Shown here: positions 40,596 to 51,612 of the stretch, piece by piece
Numbering within the stretch: position 1 is the first letter of the stretch
Layout: every line of letters begins with the position of its first letter
Source: Mesotaenium endlicherianum
Lineage: Eukaryota; Streptophyta; Zygnematophyceae; Zygnematales; Mesotaeniaceae
Length of the DNA stretch: 64,000 nt
Direction: 5' to 3'
Assembly: GCA_009602735.1 (NCBI GenBank)
Contig: WELA01012345.1
Coordinates: 225,535 to 289,534 of the forward strand
Notes under the pieces: generated by a model
Told to the model about the DNA's origin: nothing
Seen by the model: the letters and a program-made list of their open reading frames with translations, nothing else
The model's database searches: none
Translations under genes and position numbers: made by a program

Positions 40596-41871
40596 GCCTC
40601 CGCGTAAAGAGGTGCCAAGGCCTGTGTCTGATGCAAGATCCATGTGAGGACGTGGGCGTCAATTGCCTGGCCCAGGAAGCGGATGCGGTTCACCTCTGTG
40701 AGACCGTCCAGCTCCGTGAGGTGCGGCGAGAAGCCCATGGCGCGTTCCATCTCCGTAGGGCGTGGCCTGTCAAACTGCCAGTCTCCAAGTCAATGACCAT
40801 CCCGCGCTGAGCGCCCACAAAGGCATCGCTGTCGTAGCGGCTGACAAAGGTGGGGAGCGCTCGAGTAACGTTGTGAAGGACCTCGCACTGCGCTTGCGAA
40901 GAATGTGGCAACACCGTCACCCGCTGCGCCAGCCGAGGGGCATCGAGGATGGAGTTGACGTTGCGCGTGTGGCGCGGATGGGTGGCTGCCAAAGCCTCAA
41001 GTGTGCCCGGCATTGCCAGGTTGGTGAAGTAGGCGCGGACGCGATGCGCGAACGAGCCAATCTGGGCAGCGTTGATGACGATCTCGCGACCGACGTAGGT
41101 GCTGCAGAGGGCAAAGTCGGCACTGATGTCGAGCCTGTGGTTGTGGCGTGCGTTCACGTACTCCAGGACCCATGCAAGAGTGTGCGTTGGCTGACGGTCC
41201 TTTACCATGTTGAGGACGCGGAGCAGGTGCCAGAAGAGGGCCGTGCGAGGGTCGCCGAGTGCTCTGCCACGCCCAGCTCGGGAAAATCCTTGGCACTCCC
41301 ATCCTGTGATGATGAGATCGATGGGCCCAAGGCGAGTGACATGCTTGACGGTGATGTCGCGGATGTCCATGGGCCAGTCTGTCTGCGCGTGGCGGAAGGC
41401 GTGCGCGGGAAGGAGGTCTAGGAAGCGCGCGTGGCACAGAGCCATCTGCCGACGGGCCACCTGCTGAGCCTTGGGATTGGGGTCCACATAGACGTAGCGG
41501 CGCACGGGAATGCCGGCCTGCAAGGTCGCTAGCAGCCCTATGGCGATCCCGGCAAAGAGCTCAACGAGCACGATGCCGCCAGGCCGCTCGTCAAGTGGGT
41601 TGGCATAGATGGGTGTCGGCAGCGGGCGGCACCCCATGGCAGGATCGCCGAGCTGTGCGAGCGGCGGATAGGTGCGCTCGGCACTGTGTTGATGCCGCGC
41701 CATGCGGAGCGCATCCACGGCGCACGCAGCGTAGTTGCGCGTGAGACCTGGAATGAGGTCAACAATGGGCAGAGGACGACCCTCCCGAGCGTGGGCTTGA
41801 TAGGAACGCCACCTCAGGCAGGCGTCCTGCAAGGCCTCGGGCGGGACAGCGCGGGCCTTACGACGGGCCAT
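40596..41871 (-). pseudogene. Dnmt3-like C5-DNA methyltransferase of element D (ECQ variant)
   Basis: Residues are counted from the frame start at 41871. The SAM site is VELFAGIAIG (Phe106-Gly108), followed by GIPVRRYVYVD and DITVKHVTRLGPIDLIITG, which track the Dnmt3 fold closely. The catalytic loop reads GWECQGFSRAG: nucleophile Cys193 is present but Glu192 replaces the usual Pro. Motif VI is LEYVN (Glu237 kept, Asn replaced by Tyr). FAHRVRAYFTN (276-279) matches the Dnmt3 HRAR-xFW motif. The C-terminal part (EMERAMGFSPHLTELDG...RIRFLGQAID) resembles the Dnmt3 ending and lies in another frame (40750 leftwards), so one frameshift separates it. The domain sits between protease and RT as in element A. 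Activity of an ECQ loop is uncertain. Confidence 0.88.
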
Positions 41872-41994
41872 GCGAACGCACAGCTGCTGCCATCGGCCAC
41901 GTTGAGCGAGGTCGTCATGGTGCGAGGCCGCATGGGCCAGCTGGTCCAGAATGGGCCGCTGAGGCAGATAGGGATGCGGATCAAAGTAGGCGCG
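41872..41994 (-). other. Element D sequence left of the C-family LTR insertion
   Basis: Linker sequence just upstream of the methyltransferase frame (minus strand). It is interrupted at the CTGGC target site. Confidence 0.5.
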
Positions 41995-41999
41995 CTGGC

Positions 42000-42786
42000 T
42001 GTAGTGAAACAGATAGATGAAGTACTTAGTGAAATATAATACTTTATCTATTCAAGACAAGGATCTTTGAACACAAGTAGTAGCTTCTTGAAAGAGAGAT
42101 GGCTTCTTGAAAGTTAATATTTTTGGATTTTGGCAAGTACAAGAGTGATTCTGGAATGTCTTTCTATGTTCTAGCTCTTGTTTATATACTTGCTAAATAA
42201 GTAAATTCTAGGAAAGTGTATGTTGATGTGTTGGCACCCAACACATCCCAAAACTTGCCACCTCTTTCTAGAATAATGTACACATGTCCTTTTGACCTAA
42301 AAATGGCACGTTTGACTTTTGCCACGTGAAGTTCTTCTAGGTCTTTCCTCTAACTTCGAAAATGCCTTGGAAGGTTCAAAGGACATGAACCAAGTTACTA
42401 GAGTACCTATTCACACTTGANAGTACAAGAGTGATTCTGGAATGTCTTTCTATGTTCTAGCTCTTGTTTATATACTTGCTAAATAAGTAAATTCTAGGAA
42501 AGTGTATGTTGATGTGTTGGCACCCAACACATCCCAAAACTTGCCACCTCTTTCTAGAATAATGTACACATGTCCTTTTGACCTAAAAATGGCACGTTTG
42601 ACTTTTGCCACGTGAAGTTCTTCTAGGTCTTTCCTCTAACTTCGAAAATGCCTTAGAAGGTTCAAAGGACATGAACCAAGTCACTAGCGTACCTATTCAC
42701 ACTTGAATCCACACAATACTACTCCAAATATATTTGAAAACATTGAAATATATGCAAACTAATATATATTAACTCAAATCACTACA
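42000..42786 (+). mobile_element. C-family LTR insertion with internal duplication at an N
   Basis: It begins TGTAGTGAAACAG and ends AATCACTACA, and is flanked by CTGGC on both sides (41995-41999 and 42787-42791), so it is a genuine insertion. The 503-bp LTR appears here as its first 421 bp, one N (42421), then its last 365 bp, so about 280 bp occur twice. Either this is a solo LTR with an internal duplication, or it is a full-length copy whose interior was lost when the two LTRs were merged in assembly. Confidence 0.9.
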
Positions 42787-42791
42787 CTGGC

Positions 42792-44406
42792 GCTCACGTA
42801 TGGCCTCAGCGGAGACTGTGCAGACCGATGGCTCGGGGCTGTCAACCACCTGCTGTGGCCGGACGAGCTGGCGCGGGGCCAGTTGGACTTGCGGGCGGGA
42901 CTGTCCTCGCGGAGCTAGCTCGACGCGGGGCTGCCGGAGATGCGGCATGAGCTCTGCTCGTGTGGCTGCGGTGAATGGGTGGCAAAGGAGCGGCCTGCCA
43001 CTTATGCGCGCCACCTTCTGAGGAGGCGATCCTGCGGGACCGTCGCCTGTGATATGGCTGCGTGGGACGCCGGCGCGTCGAGCCGCAGGGTTAAGGTACA
43101 GGGCGAAATGCGCCTATGAGGAGGAATGTGGGTCGTTGCAGTCTGGGAGTGGGCAAAAAGGTGGTGTGCCTCCTTGCTCCCGGGTGTTGTCGTACGGGGG
43201 CGTGCGCTCCCTGTCATTGTACGGTGGCGTGATGGAGCGGGCCCGCGGCTCGCAAAGAGGAGTGACCTCGCGCGCCTCACGCAGGGGCGTGAGCGACCGT
43301 GAGCGCCTCGTCTCGCGGAGAGGAGTGGTCTCCCAGGCGGGCCCAATGGTCGGCCTGGTGCAGTGTGCGTATCGCAGGGGCGGATGGGCGCAGGTAGCCG
43401 GGCCTGCGCGTGGCGGATCGCGGATGCTGCTCCGAGGCCTTGGCTGGCGCACGGGAGGCGTGGCAGTGCTGGAAGAAGCAGCTGCCGCGCGGGCGGAGGC
43501 GAACAAGTGCCTTCCGCGGCACTCGTTGCTCGTGGAGCAGTCATGGGACACGGGACGGCTGGGTCCAGTTGCGGCGGCACGGGCCCAGCTGGACCGGGCC
43601 GCGGCTTCCTGCGGCAGGTCGCTAAAGCCGGGCGGGCCAGTAGGCCTGCGTCAAACGTGCGTCGTGGGCGTAGGTGGCCAAGGCTCCTCCGATGGCTGCG
43701 CGAGGTACTCCTCCGCAGACTCCTTGAGGAGCTGCTCCCACTGCTCCTCCTCCTCCTTGTTGCTGTCGAGGGGTAGGTTGTGTGGCCTCCTCCTCTGATG
43801 TCGTGATGCGAGGCCAGGAGTCGCCAGTCTGGTGCGATGCGCGTCGAGATGGCGGCTGAGAGTCCATACTGTAGTGGATGGCCACGCCAACAGGTACGTC
43901 GTGGCGTACGCGGACGTTTGTCCTTGCTGAAGGCCCGCTGCGAGACGCCGAGGCCGCTTGATGAGGCCTGGGCGCCGTGGCAGCAGTGGGGGCAGCAGCC
44001 GCTCAATCACGAGCAAAGGCTGCGGCAGCAACGGCGGTACTGGCAACGGCGAGAGCCTCGGTGGCATCCTCCGCCATTTGCCGCATCCTGGCGCTGTGCG
44101 CTGCGCAATTGCGTATCTGCTCCCTGGCCTGGGCTGCCAGGACATCTGCTTGCTCCTGTGGCGTGAGGTGGAGCTCTGCGCTAGGCAGGTCTGGCTCCTC
44201 ATCCTGCGGCTCAAGCAGGTCCTCTCCCACAGAGATCTCCTCGTCCTCGGGCCCTCCCTTATCAGTCTGGACCACTGGCCGGCCGTCGCCCAGCCCCATG
44301 AAGCCGTAGAGAGCGGACACAACTGGGCGGCGATCGACGATGTCGAGGGGCAAGGACGCCGTGCGCGTCCCTCTTGACTACCAGTCAGGTTGATAGAAGA
44401 CCCGCT
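42792..44406 (-). pseudogene. Protease-to-methyltransferase linker of element D
   Basis: GC-rich sequence with many overlapping open frames and no recognised domain. The frame 44353-44003 (DIVDRRPVVSALYGFMGLGDG..., then an acidic DEEPDLPSAELHLTP and Ala-rich helix) continues from the protease and looks like genuine linker. The stretch 42800-43650 is Arg/Pro/Ser-rich in all frames. Confidence 0.5.
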
Positions 44407-44800
44407 CCGCCCAGTTGTCGACTACGGCGCCAATGGAAAAGAGCAAGTCCTGCCCCAGGAGTACGTCAAAGGACTCTGAAGGAGTGACTAGCGCGTGCCG
44501 ATGGATGGTCGTCTCGTCTGCAGTGCTCGGGCGGAGAGTGAACTACAGTGGCAGCCTGGTGCAACCTGTGACGGACTTGGAGGTACCGGCCGCGATGTTG
44601 ATGCGCGTTGGCGAGTCCTCCAAGTCGGCCAAAGAGAGCCCCAGCCAACTAGCGCAGGCTGATGAGAATCGGCTGCGCGCCCGTGTCGAACATGATGCGC
44701 TGCGGCGCCTGGGTGTTGACGAGCACGATTCCTTGAGAACTATCCAAAAAGGCGGCGCTAGGAGTGCTGATCATCCTGCGCTCATGCGCAGAGCGCGCTG
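44407..44800 (-). pseudogene. Aspartic protease of element D
   Basis: GIVLVNTQAPQRIMFDTGAQPILISL carries the D-T-G active site, with the same DTGAQP context as in element A. It is followed by a stop. The same frame then gives LADLEDSPTRINIAAG, another stop, and FDVLLGQDLLFSIGAVVD, the protease C-terminal strand. Two in-frame stops inactivate it. Confidence 0.75.
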
Positions 44801-45430
44801 GTGCGGATCGCACCGCGGTTGCGGCGTCGGCTGTGGGTCTGCCAATGGCAGCGCGCACAGTGCTTGCGCGTGACCGGAGCAACAACTGAGCAGCCTGCCT
44901 CGTTGCCTCCATAGAAACGCCGAGCTCCGCAAAGGAGACCGCCGGCATGCGGTGTAGCGCCAGCGAGATGACTTCGGCGCTGAGCTGCACCGTCGTCATC
45001 GGTGAGGCGAGCGCGCGTGGCGCAGGCTCTGCTGGGGCTGCTGGCATCTCCAGCACGCAAAACAAACGGACGGGGCAGGCGCGGCGCCTCCTCCGTCCGT
45101 CGTCCCTGGTCTGGCCCGTCGCGCTTTTGCGGCGCTGCAGGCCGGCCGGCTGGTGCCACAAGCGTGTGCTCGCGGCTCGTGCAACCGATCGCAAGGCGAC
45201 TGCCTAGAGGCCGCCTGCGTGCGCAGCAGGCCAAAATTGCAGCTGCTGGTGCAGTTGCAAGGCCTGCCGCGCAGCCTGCCGCAGGGCCTGCCGCAGAGCC
45301 TGCCGCGCGGTCTGCCGCAGGGCCTGTCGCAAAGCCTGCCGCGCGGTCTGCCCCGGTCCCAAGGCTAGCAGCTGTTGGCGCGGCGGCTGACGCTGGCATG
45401 GCTGATGGCGCGTGTGCGGACGCCGACACA
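44801..45430 (-). pseudogene. Ala-rich spacer of element D, protease-proximal half
   Basis: Between zinc knuckles and protease. It contains a tandem of about 15-bp GC-rich units (CTGCCGCAGGGCCTG-like, 45245-45360), giving Ala-Gly-rich protein. The C element was inserted at its right end (CTTGC). It continues at 52121. Confidence 0.5.
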
Positions 45431-45435
45431 CTTGC
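45431..45435. repeat. Target-site duplication of element C, left
   Basis: CTTGC, identical to 52116-52120. Five bases is typical of Ty3/gypsy integrases. Confidence 0.93.
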
Positions 45436-45938
45436 TGTAGTGAAACAGATAGATGAAGTACTTAGTGAAATATAATACTTTATCTATTCAAGACAAGGAT
45501 CTTTGAACACAAGTGGTAGCTTCTTGAAAGAGAGATGGCTTCTTGAAAGTTAATATATTTCTAGATTTTGGCAAGTACAAGAGTGATTCTTGAATGTCTT
45601 TCTATGTTCTAGCTCTTGTTTATATACTTGCTACATAAGTAATTTCTAGGAAGGTGTATGTTGATGTGTTGGCACCCAACACATCCCAAAACTTGCCACC
45701 TCTTTCTAGAATAATGTACACATGTCCTTTTGACCTAAAAATGGCACATTTGACTTTTGCCACATGGAGTTCTTCTAGGTCTTTCCTCTAACTTCGAAAA
45801 TGCCTTGGAAGGTTCAAAGGACATGAACCAAGTTACTAGAGTACCTATTCACACTTGACTCCACACAATACTACTCCAAATATATTTGAAAACATTAAAA
45901 TATATGCAAACTAATATATAATAACTCAAATCACTACA
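45436..45938 (-). repeat. 3' LTR of element C
   Basis: 503 bp, TGTAGTGAAACAG to AATCACTACA in plus-strand reading. The outermost ends are inverted copies of each other (TGTAGTGA/TCACTACA). Confidence 0.95.
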
Positions 45939-45940
45939 TC

Positions 45941-45953
45941 ACCCCCCCGATAG
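45941..45953 (-). promoter_or_regulatory. Polypurine tract of element C
   Basis: The minus strand reads CTATCGGGGGGGTGA immediately before the 3' LTR, the expected primer for plus-strand synthesis. Confidence 0.7.
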
Positions 45954-46707
45954 AAAAAGCGACGTCTCGGCGCGTCAAGTCAGGTCTTACACATGTGGAG
46001 CAAACTAGTCAACAGTTTCAAGTCAGATGCCACACATGTGAAGAGGACTAGTCAAAGGCGCCAAGTCAGGTGCTACACATGTAAGGTAGACTAGGCAAGG
46101 TCGTAGGTGGTGTGACCTTATTGGCTAGCCTACTCCTTAATGATAAAGAAAATTGTACAAGTTGGCCCAGAATCTGCCACGAACTCAAAAATTCATAGCG
46201 GCCACAGAACTGCTCCAAATCTGAAAATTCGAGTGCCAGACGGACCGCGTCGGAGAACTCTACCGGGTCACCAAATTTGAGAGCATTCTCATTTCTGGAG
46301 TGTCGTTGAGAGCTGAGAGAGTAGGCACTCCTCCAAATCTGTGCAGAAACTTCTGAAAATCATAAGTCCTTCTATACTTCTCCAAATTCTGCAAACTAAG
46401 TCTCAAACTGGGCGCTGTAAGATGTTCTACCAGAGTCTTGAGTTTCAGAGCATTCCAAGTTCAGGGGAGGGCACAATGTCAGAAGGCATATTCTGCCCTA
46501 ACAATGCCAGCAGCCTGACCCCCTTCTACTTAGAGCATCATATCTCTCTCACCAGTGCTCCAAATTGAGCAAACTTGGACTCTAAATGACCGGCTACTCA
46601 TGGACTACAGCCAGGTAAATTTTCAGAATTTATTATGCAGAGACCTATTACCAGTAGCAGTTTTAGTTTTCTGTCCAGAAACTGCGAGAAGAGAAGAGTG
46701 TCTAATG
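45954..46707 (-). other. 3' untranslated part of element C
   Basis: Non-coding between the pol stop and the polypurine tract. Short words around AGTCAAG/GTGC-ACACATGT repeat at 45985-46090 (three loose copies of a segment containing CACATGTG and GACTAG). No ORF3-like gene occurs here, unlike element B. Confidence 0.5.
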
Positions 46708-49700
46708 TCAATTTTTCCTCTTTCTTGTTCTTGCAGGCTGCCTCCAAGGGGTCTTCTGCTGCTTCTTGATGGTGGCAGGCTGCCTCCCTGAAGTCTTCGG
46801 GCTTCTAGTAGAGAGACTTGGGGCTGGTCCAAGATGGGGGTTGGCGGCATGGAAGCGCTTCAACTTTCTCTGAACTTTGTCAAGGTAGTGCGCCGCCACC
46901 CAACTATTCTCCGAATCTGGATATCCTTTCCACTTGATCAAGTATTGCTGCTGTCTCCTGAAATTTCTCATAGCCACTATGTCTTCCACTTCGTACTCCA
47001 AATGATCATCCACTATTGTTGGGGCTGGTGGGGTTGTCACACGTCCTGGGAACTTGTTGTCGGGTTGCACATATGGCTTGAAGAGGGAAGCGTGGAATAC
47101 GGGGTCGATGTGCATAGTCTGGGGAAGTTCTAGCTTGAAAGCAACGGGGTTGACTTGCTGGATAATCTTGAAGGGTCCCAAATACTTGGGAGAGAACTTG
47201 CTGCCGGCAGGCCTGTTGTTCAGGGAAATGTTCTTGGATGATAGTAACACGTTGTCACCCACTCTGTACGTAATTTCTCTTCTGGATCTGTTCGCCACTC
47301 TTGCTTGAGCATCTTGCGCGTGTTGTAGAGCTTTCTTCGCTGCTGTAAGGGCTGCTTCTAATGTCTCCATAAAATCTGTGGCTGCAGGTACTTCATCATG
47401 GCCAGCCGTGAAGCTCAGTGGCGTGGTCGGATGGAAGCCATAGTTGAGGAAGAATGGGGACTCTTGGGTAGAGGCCTGCGTAGTGTTGTTGTAGGCAAAC
47501 TCGAGGGGGGTCAAGTACATGTCCCAGTCTTGCTCGAGGGTAGACACGTAGGCCTTTAGAGAGGTCTTTAGGGTACGATTCATACGCTCGGTTTGCCCAT
47601 CTGATTGTGGGTGGTAGGCAGTAGACATATCCAGCGATGTACCCAAGTTCTTGAAGAGATTTTTCCAGAAATGGCTTGTGAATCTTGGATCTCTATCTGA
47701 CACAATTCTTGATGGTAGTCCATGGAGTCGGAAGATGTTGTCAAAGATGAGTCTTGCAAGTTGTGGTGCTGTAGCCTTAGTCGTCGTGGGAATAAAATGA
47801 GCCATCTTGGTAAGTCTGTCCACCGCCGTGAGTATTGCATTATGGCCTCGAGGTGTCACGGGCAAGTCCACGATAAGGTCCATTGAGATGTCCGTCCATT
47901 GTCTTTCGGGGATTGGTAGTGGTTGGAGGAGTCCTCCCGCCTTTTGCGATGATGGCTTGATTCTTTGGCATGTGTCACAGCTCCTGCAGTACTCCTTGAC
48001 TTGCTTAGACATGCCTGGCCAACAATAAGTCCTAGCTAGAACGCCCGTGGTCCTTAGGATTCCAAAGTGTCCTCCAAGAGGGTTGTCGTGTGCTTCTCGT
48101 AGAAGCAAGAGCCGGAGGTCTAAGTCATTAGGAACACATCTCTGGCCCGTATCTTGCCTCACCCAATAATTGCCTTCTTGCTTCTTGCATGGGTCCAAGG
48201 CTGCTTCTCCGTTCTTGTAGTAAGGGTCTCTTTCATAGGCGGCTGAAAATCGAGCTTCCAGATCTGTCTTCAGGGATACCATCACTGCATTTAATTGCAG
48301 TCTTGAGAGGGGGTCAGCCGGGTTTGTCTTGCCGGGCTGGTACTGAATCGTGATGTTGTATTGTTGCAAGTATCCGCTCCATCTTGCTTGTCTCCTTGAG
48401 AGATACGGCTGCGTTTGGAGGTGCTTTAACGCCTCGTGGTCCGTGGTGACCAGTACTTTGCGTCCTTCAACGTAGCAGCGCCAAACCTTCAAGGCATGTA
48501 CAATCGCCAATGCCTCTCGCTCCGTGGTTGTATAATTTTGCTCGGCTGGATTTAGCTTCCTTGACTCGTAGGCGATGGGCTGCAGTCCCTTGCCTTGGTC
48601 TTGAAGCAGGATTGCTCCTATTGCATAGGAAGATGCATCGGTGATGACGTGGAAGGGCCAATCTGGGTTTGGACTTGGGAGTGTGAGCACCGGGGATGTG
48701 GTCAATCTTCGCTTTAACTCTTGAAATGCCTCTTCCTCTTTCTCGGTCCATGTATATAGCCTGTCCTTCTTGAGTAGATCTGTCAGGGGGGCTGCTATGT
48801 GCGAGAAGCCTTGGATGAATTTTCTGTACCAATTGGCAAATCCCAAGAATGACTGGAGTTCTTTCTTGGTCGTGGGGGTTGGCCATTCCTCCACCACCGT
48901 GGTCTTCTTGGGGTCTATCTTGATGCCATCAGCAGTCACGTGGAGACCTAGGAACTCCACTTCTTGTTTGGCAAACTCGCATTTTGACTCCTTCGCAAAC
49001 AGCTTGTTTTGCTTCAATACTTCAAGGACTTCTTTCAAGTGTCTCGCATGCTCTTCAAGGGTCTTGCTGTAGATAAGGATGTCATCGATGAATACCACCA
49101 CAAATCTGTCCAACATGGGCTGAAATATGGTGTTCATCATAGTCATGAAAGTTGCTGGCGCGTTGGTGAGTCCAAATGGCAGGACCATGAACTCAAAATG
49201 TCCATATCTTGTCCTGAATGCCGTCTTCTCTATGTCCGGTTCTGCGATGCGAATCTGGTGGTAGCCGCTCCGTAAGTCAATCTTCGTGAAGTACTTGGCT
49301 CCAACCAGCCGGTCCATGAGCTCATCCATGCGCGGCAGCGGGTATCGATTCTTGATGGTGATCTTGTTGAGGGCGCGATAGTCCACACACATCCTCAAGG
49401 TACCATCTTTCTTCTTGACAAATAGCACCGGGGCTCCAAATGGCGACTTGCTAGGTCGAATGAAGCCATGCTCCAGTAGCTCCTTGATTTGCTTCTTGAC
49501 TTCGTCTAGCTCCGTGTATGACATTTTGAACGTAGGCCGAGAGATGGGCTTGCTTCCGGGCTCCAACTCTATCTTGTGGTCTACGAATCTTTTGGGGGGT
49601 AGGCCCTTGGGCAATTCCGGGGAGAACACTTCTTTGTAGTCCTCTAAGACTTCTTGTATCTCCTTGGGAACGGGGCTGCCTTCTTGACTCTCGATGTCTT

Positions 49701-50373
49701 TCTTGATGTCTTTTGGCGTGATCAAGGCCAAAAGAAGCTCGTGTCCCTTCCTCACAAGTCTCTTGAGTTGGAGGGCGGACAATAGTATCTCGTGTGCCGG
49801 CTTCTGGATGTCTTGGGTCTGGATATTCTGGATTGCGCGCAAAATACAGATTCTTGAAGTGATGTCATTCTTGATCTTGATAGTACCGGTCCTCCAATCA
49901 ACTTGGGGGTTGTGCTTGGTCAACCAAGGCGTCCCTAGGATGACGTCGTACTTGCCCAATTGCATGGGGGAGAACACTACTCTATCCTTGAAGGACTTGA
50001 TAGAGAGTGCCAAGGGGTACGTCTTCTTGGAAGGGGTAGTATAGGAGAATCCATCGGGCATCATAATCTCCTCGTCGTGGTCAAGAGTTCGCATAGTAAT
50101 ACCGTGCTTGGTGGCAAAATCTGCAGCAATGAAGTTGCCTTGAGCTCCGCTATCCACCAAGATGTGGACCTTCTCTCCTCCAAGGTAACCTCTCAAACTC
50201 ATTGGGGCTGGAACGTCGTCTTCAACGGGGGTCTCCACCTCACTTGGCGTGTTGCCTTCTCGTGAAGTGGGTCTTGGGGTGGTAGGCTCCTGGCCTACCG
50301 GCGCTGTCCGTTTTTTGACAACTTTTTGGGGCATGAAAGTGCACGATGGCCCTTTTCCTTGCAATAAAAGCAT
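46708..50373 (-). CDS. Pol of element C: protease, RT, RNase H, integrase, chromodomain
   Basis: About 1,221 codons without interruption. It is reached from gag by a -1 frameshift, so the first Met in frame is probably not used. Protease: [44 protein letters not shown] and the active-site strand [12 protein letters not shown]. RNase [42 protein letters not shown]. Integrase: HHCC ([12 protein letters not shown]...CDTCQRIK) and catalytic Asp in SMDLIVDLP, Asp in IVSDRDPRF, Glu in [11 protein letters not shown]. Chromodomain near the C terminus: [19 protein letters not shown], then [15 protein letters not shown] Lys/Arg/Pro-rich tail of about 50 residues follows. All catalytic residues are intact. 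It differs from B in LTR sequence and lacks ORF3. Confidence 0.96.
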   Translation of the reverse strand: MLLLQGKGPSCTFMPQKVVKKRTAPVGQEPTTPRPTSREGNTPSEVETPVEDDVPAPMSLRGYLGGEKVHILVDSGAQGNFIAADFATKHGITMRTLDHDEEIMMPDGFSYTTPSKKTYPLALSIKSFKDRVVFSPMQLGKYDVILGTPWLTKHNPQVDWRTGTIKIKNDITSRICILRAIQNIQTQDIQKPAHEILLSALQLKRLVRKGHELLLALITPKDIKKDIESQEGSPVPKEIQEVLEDYKEVFSPELPKGLPPKRFVDHKIELEPGSKPISRPTFKMSYTELDEVKKQIKELLEHGFIRPSKSPFGAPVLFVKKKDGTLRMCVDYRALNKITIKNRYPLPRMDELMDRLVGAKYFTKIDLRSGYHQIRIAEPDIEKTAFRTRYGHFEFMVLPFGLTNAPATFMTMMNTIFQPMLDRFVVVFIDDILIYSKTLEEHARHLKEVLEVLKQNKLFAKESKCEFAKQEVEFLGLHVTADGIKIDPKKTTVVEEWPTPTTKKELQSFLGFANWYRKFIQGFSHIAAPLTDLLKKDRLYTWTEKEEEAFQELKRRLTTSPVLTLPSPNPDWPFHVITDASSYAIGAILLQDQGKGLQPIAYESRKLNPAEQNYTTTEREALAIVHALKVWRCYVEGRKVLVTTDHEALKHLQTQPYLSRRQARWSGYLQQYNITIQYQPGKTNPADPLSRLQLNAVMVSLKTDLEARFSAAYERDPYYKNGEAALDPCKKQEGNYWVRQDTGQRCVPNDLDLRLLLLREAHDNPLGGHFGILRTTGVLARTYCWPGMSKQVKEYCRSCDTCQRIKPSSQKAGGLLQPLPIPERQWTDISMDLIVDLPVTPRGHNAILTAVDRLTKMAHFIPTTTKATAPQLARLIFDNIFRLHGLPSRIVSDRDPRFTSHFWKNLFKNLGTSLDMSTAYHPQSDGQTERMNRTLKTSLKAYVSTLEQDWDMYLTPLEFAYNNTTQASTQESPFFLNYGFHPTTPLSFTAGHDEVPAATDFMETLEAALTAAKKALQHAQDAQARVANRSRREITYRVGDNVLLSSKNISLNNRPAGSKFSPKYLGPFKIIQQVNPVAFKLELPQTMHIDPVFHASLFKPYVQPDNKFPGRVTTPPAPTIVDDHLEYEVEDIVAMRNFRRQQQYLIKWKGYPDSENSWVAAHYLDKVQRKLKRFHAANPHLGPAPSLSTRSPKTSGRQPATIKKQQKTPWRQPARTRKRKN
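50281..50318 (-). promoter_or_regulatory. gag-pol -1 frameshift signal of element C
   Basis: Minus strand: slippery heptamer A-AAA-AAC (50316-50310), in gag phase as TCA AAA AAC. A 10-base spacer follows, then a perfect 7-bp hairpin GGTAGGC-CAGGA-GCCTACC (50299-50281) that contains the gag TAG stop (50297-50295). Slipping back one base gives AAA AAA CGG and enters the pol frame. Frame arithmetic from 51575 and 50373 agrees with a -1 shift. Confidence 0.85.
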
Positions 50374-51575
50374 AGTCCAGCCGTCATGAGAGCTTCTTTT
50401 TCAGCCGGGGAGAGTCTTGCTTTCACTCCTTGCTGGTTTCTTGCATCATAAGTGTCATTGGAGGGTCTTCCACTCTTCCGGGCAGCCGCGGGGTCCCTTT
50501 TAATAACTCCGATTTCCATGGGTGTGGGTCCAGATTCGGATGTGGAAGGGGCTGCGTACACCCGCGTCGTCGGTACCCGTGAAGATGAAGGCACGGAGTG
50601 CTTGAAATCCAAGGTATCCACCTTTTGGGCCACTTCAATGATCTTTGAGAAGTCCGTCAAGTCGCGTAACTCCACTTCCTTTGCCACCTTGGGTTTGAGG
50701 CCAAAGATGTAGCGGTCAATCTTCTCCTCGAGAGACATGTTGGGGATCTCAAGAGTGAGGGCGTGAAATCTGGATGTATACTCTTGAACGGACGTCGTTT
50801 GCTTGAGATGGTGGAGCTTTCCTCGGGCAATCTTCTCCGCATTGATGGGCATGAATTGCTTCTTGAGGGCCTCACGAAAATCTGCCCATCTTGCATATGA
50901 TGGTGGGGGCTCTTGGCCGAGCATGGGGTGCGCCATAGCTTGATATATAGCCGCTTGATAGTTACGCCACCATGATGTTGCTGCTCCTCTAAGTAAGGTA
51001 ACGGCAAAGGGAACGTAGTCCTCCTCGGGTACTTCAAGGAATGCGAGGTACGTCTCCACTTGGTAGAGCCATAAATTCAGGTTGGCACCTTTCCCGGGGT
51101 TGAAAGTGTCGGGTTTGCCGGGCTTGATGAGTTTCCTTGCTCTCGTTGGCTCTTGTGGAGGCGCTTGAGCCGGGGCTGGATTTTGAGCATTGCTCGCAAT
51201 AGGGGCAACCATGGCAGCCATAGCTTCTCTTGACGCTTGCACGGTTGCTTCATAGGTGGCCAAGCCCACTTGGTTGTGGACGGTCATTAGGAAGGCTGCC
51301 CACTCATTTGCGGGAACTCCTTGTGGTGGGGTCAACTTTGCTATAGCGGCTGCCACGGGATTTGACGGTGCTCCTCCTTGTGGTGCTTCTTGTTGTTGCA
51401 GATTTCCTTGAGTAGGCTCTCCCATCGACGCTGGAGGAGGGTGTGCTCCTCCTTGTGGTGCTTCTTGTTGTTGCAGATTTTCTTGAGTGGGCTCTCCCAT
51501 CGGCGCTGGAGGAGGGTGTCTTGGAGAGGAAGGGCTTCCTTCGAAAGCTTGCTGTTGGTCTTGAGGATCGGCCAT
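50295..51575 (-). CDS. gag of element C
   Basis: 426 codons. N-terminal Pro/Gln-rich part with a tandem repeat of a 22-residue block ([20 protein letters not shown] and [20 protein letters not shown]). It then has a retrotransposon gag/capsid domain ([61 protein letters not shown]). The C-terminal CCHC knuckle is [14 protein letters not shown]. The stop lies just after the slippery site, and 79 bases overlap the pol ORF. The ATG at 51575 is 38 bases from the LTR, and an in-frame upstream start is unlikely because of the primer site. Confidence 0.95.
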   Translation of the reverse strand: MADPQDQQQAFEGSPSSPRHPPPAPMGEPTQENLQQQEAPQGGAHPPPASMGEPTQGNLQQQEAPQGGAPSNPVAAAIAKLTPPQGVPANEWAAFLMTVHNQVGLATYEATVQASREAMAAMVAPIASNAQNPAPAQAPPQEPTRARKLIKPGKPDTFNPGKGANLNLWLYQVETYLAFLEVPEEDYVPFAVTLLRGAATSWWRNYQAAIYQAMAHPMLGQEPPPSYARWADFREALKKQFMPINAEKIARGKLHHLKQTTSVQEYTSRFHALTLEIPNMSLEEKIDRYIFGLKPKVAKEVELRDLTDFSKIIEVAQKVDTLDFKHSVPSSSRVPTTRVYAAPSTSESGPTPMEIGVIKRDPAAARKSGRPSNDTYDARNQQGVKARLSPAEKEALMTAGLCFYCKEKGHRALSCPKKLSKNGQRR

Positions 51576-51599
51576 CTTCTTGTGCTACCAAAGTGCCTA

Positions 51600-51612
51600 G
51601 CTCCGATATCAC
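51600..51612 (-). promoter_or_regulatory. Primer binding site of element C
   Basis: One base after the LTR the minus strand reads TGATATCGGAGC, 10 of 12 matches to the initiator-Met-type site TGGTATCAGAGC. Element E has an 11/12 match at the same place. Confidence 0.75.

Noticed and set aside
42800-44400. Plus-strand frames of 100-250 codons between the D protease and methyltransferase
   Set aside because: They are antisense to a GC-rich linker, Arg/Ser-rich without domains, and have no splice or promoter context.
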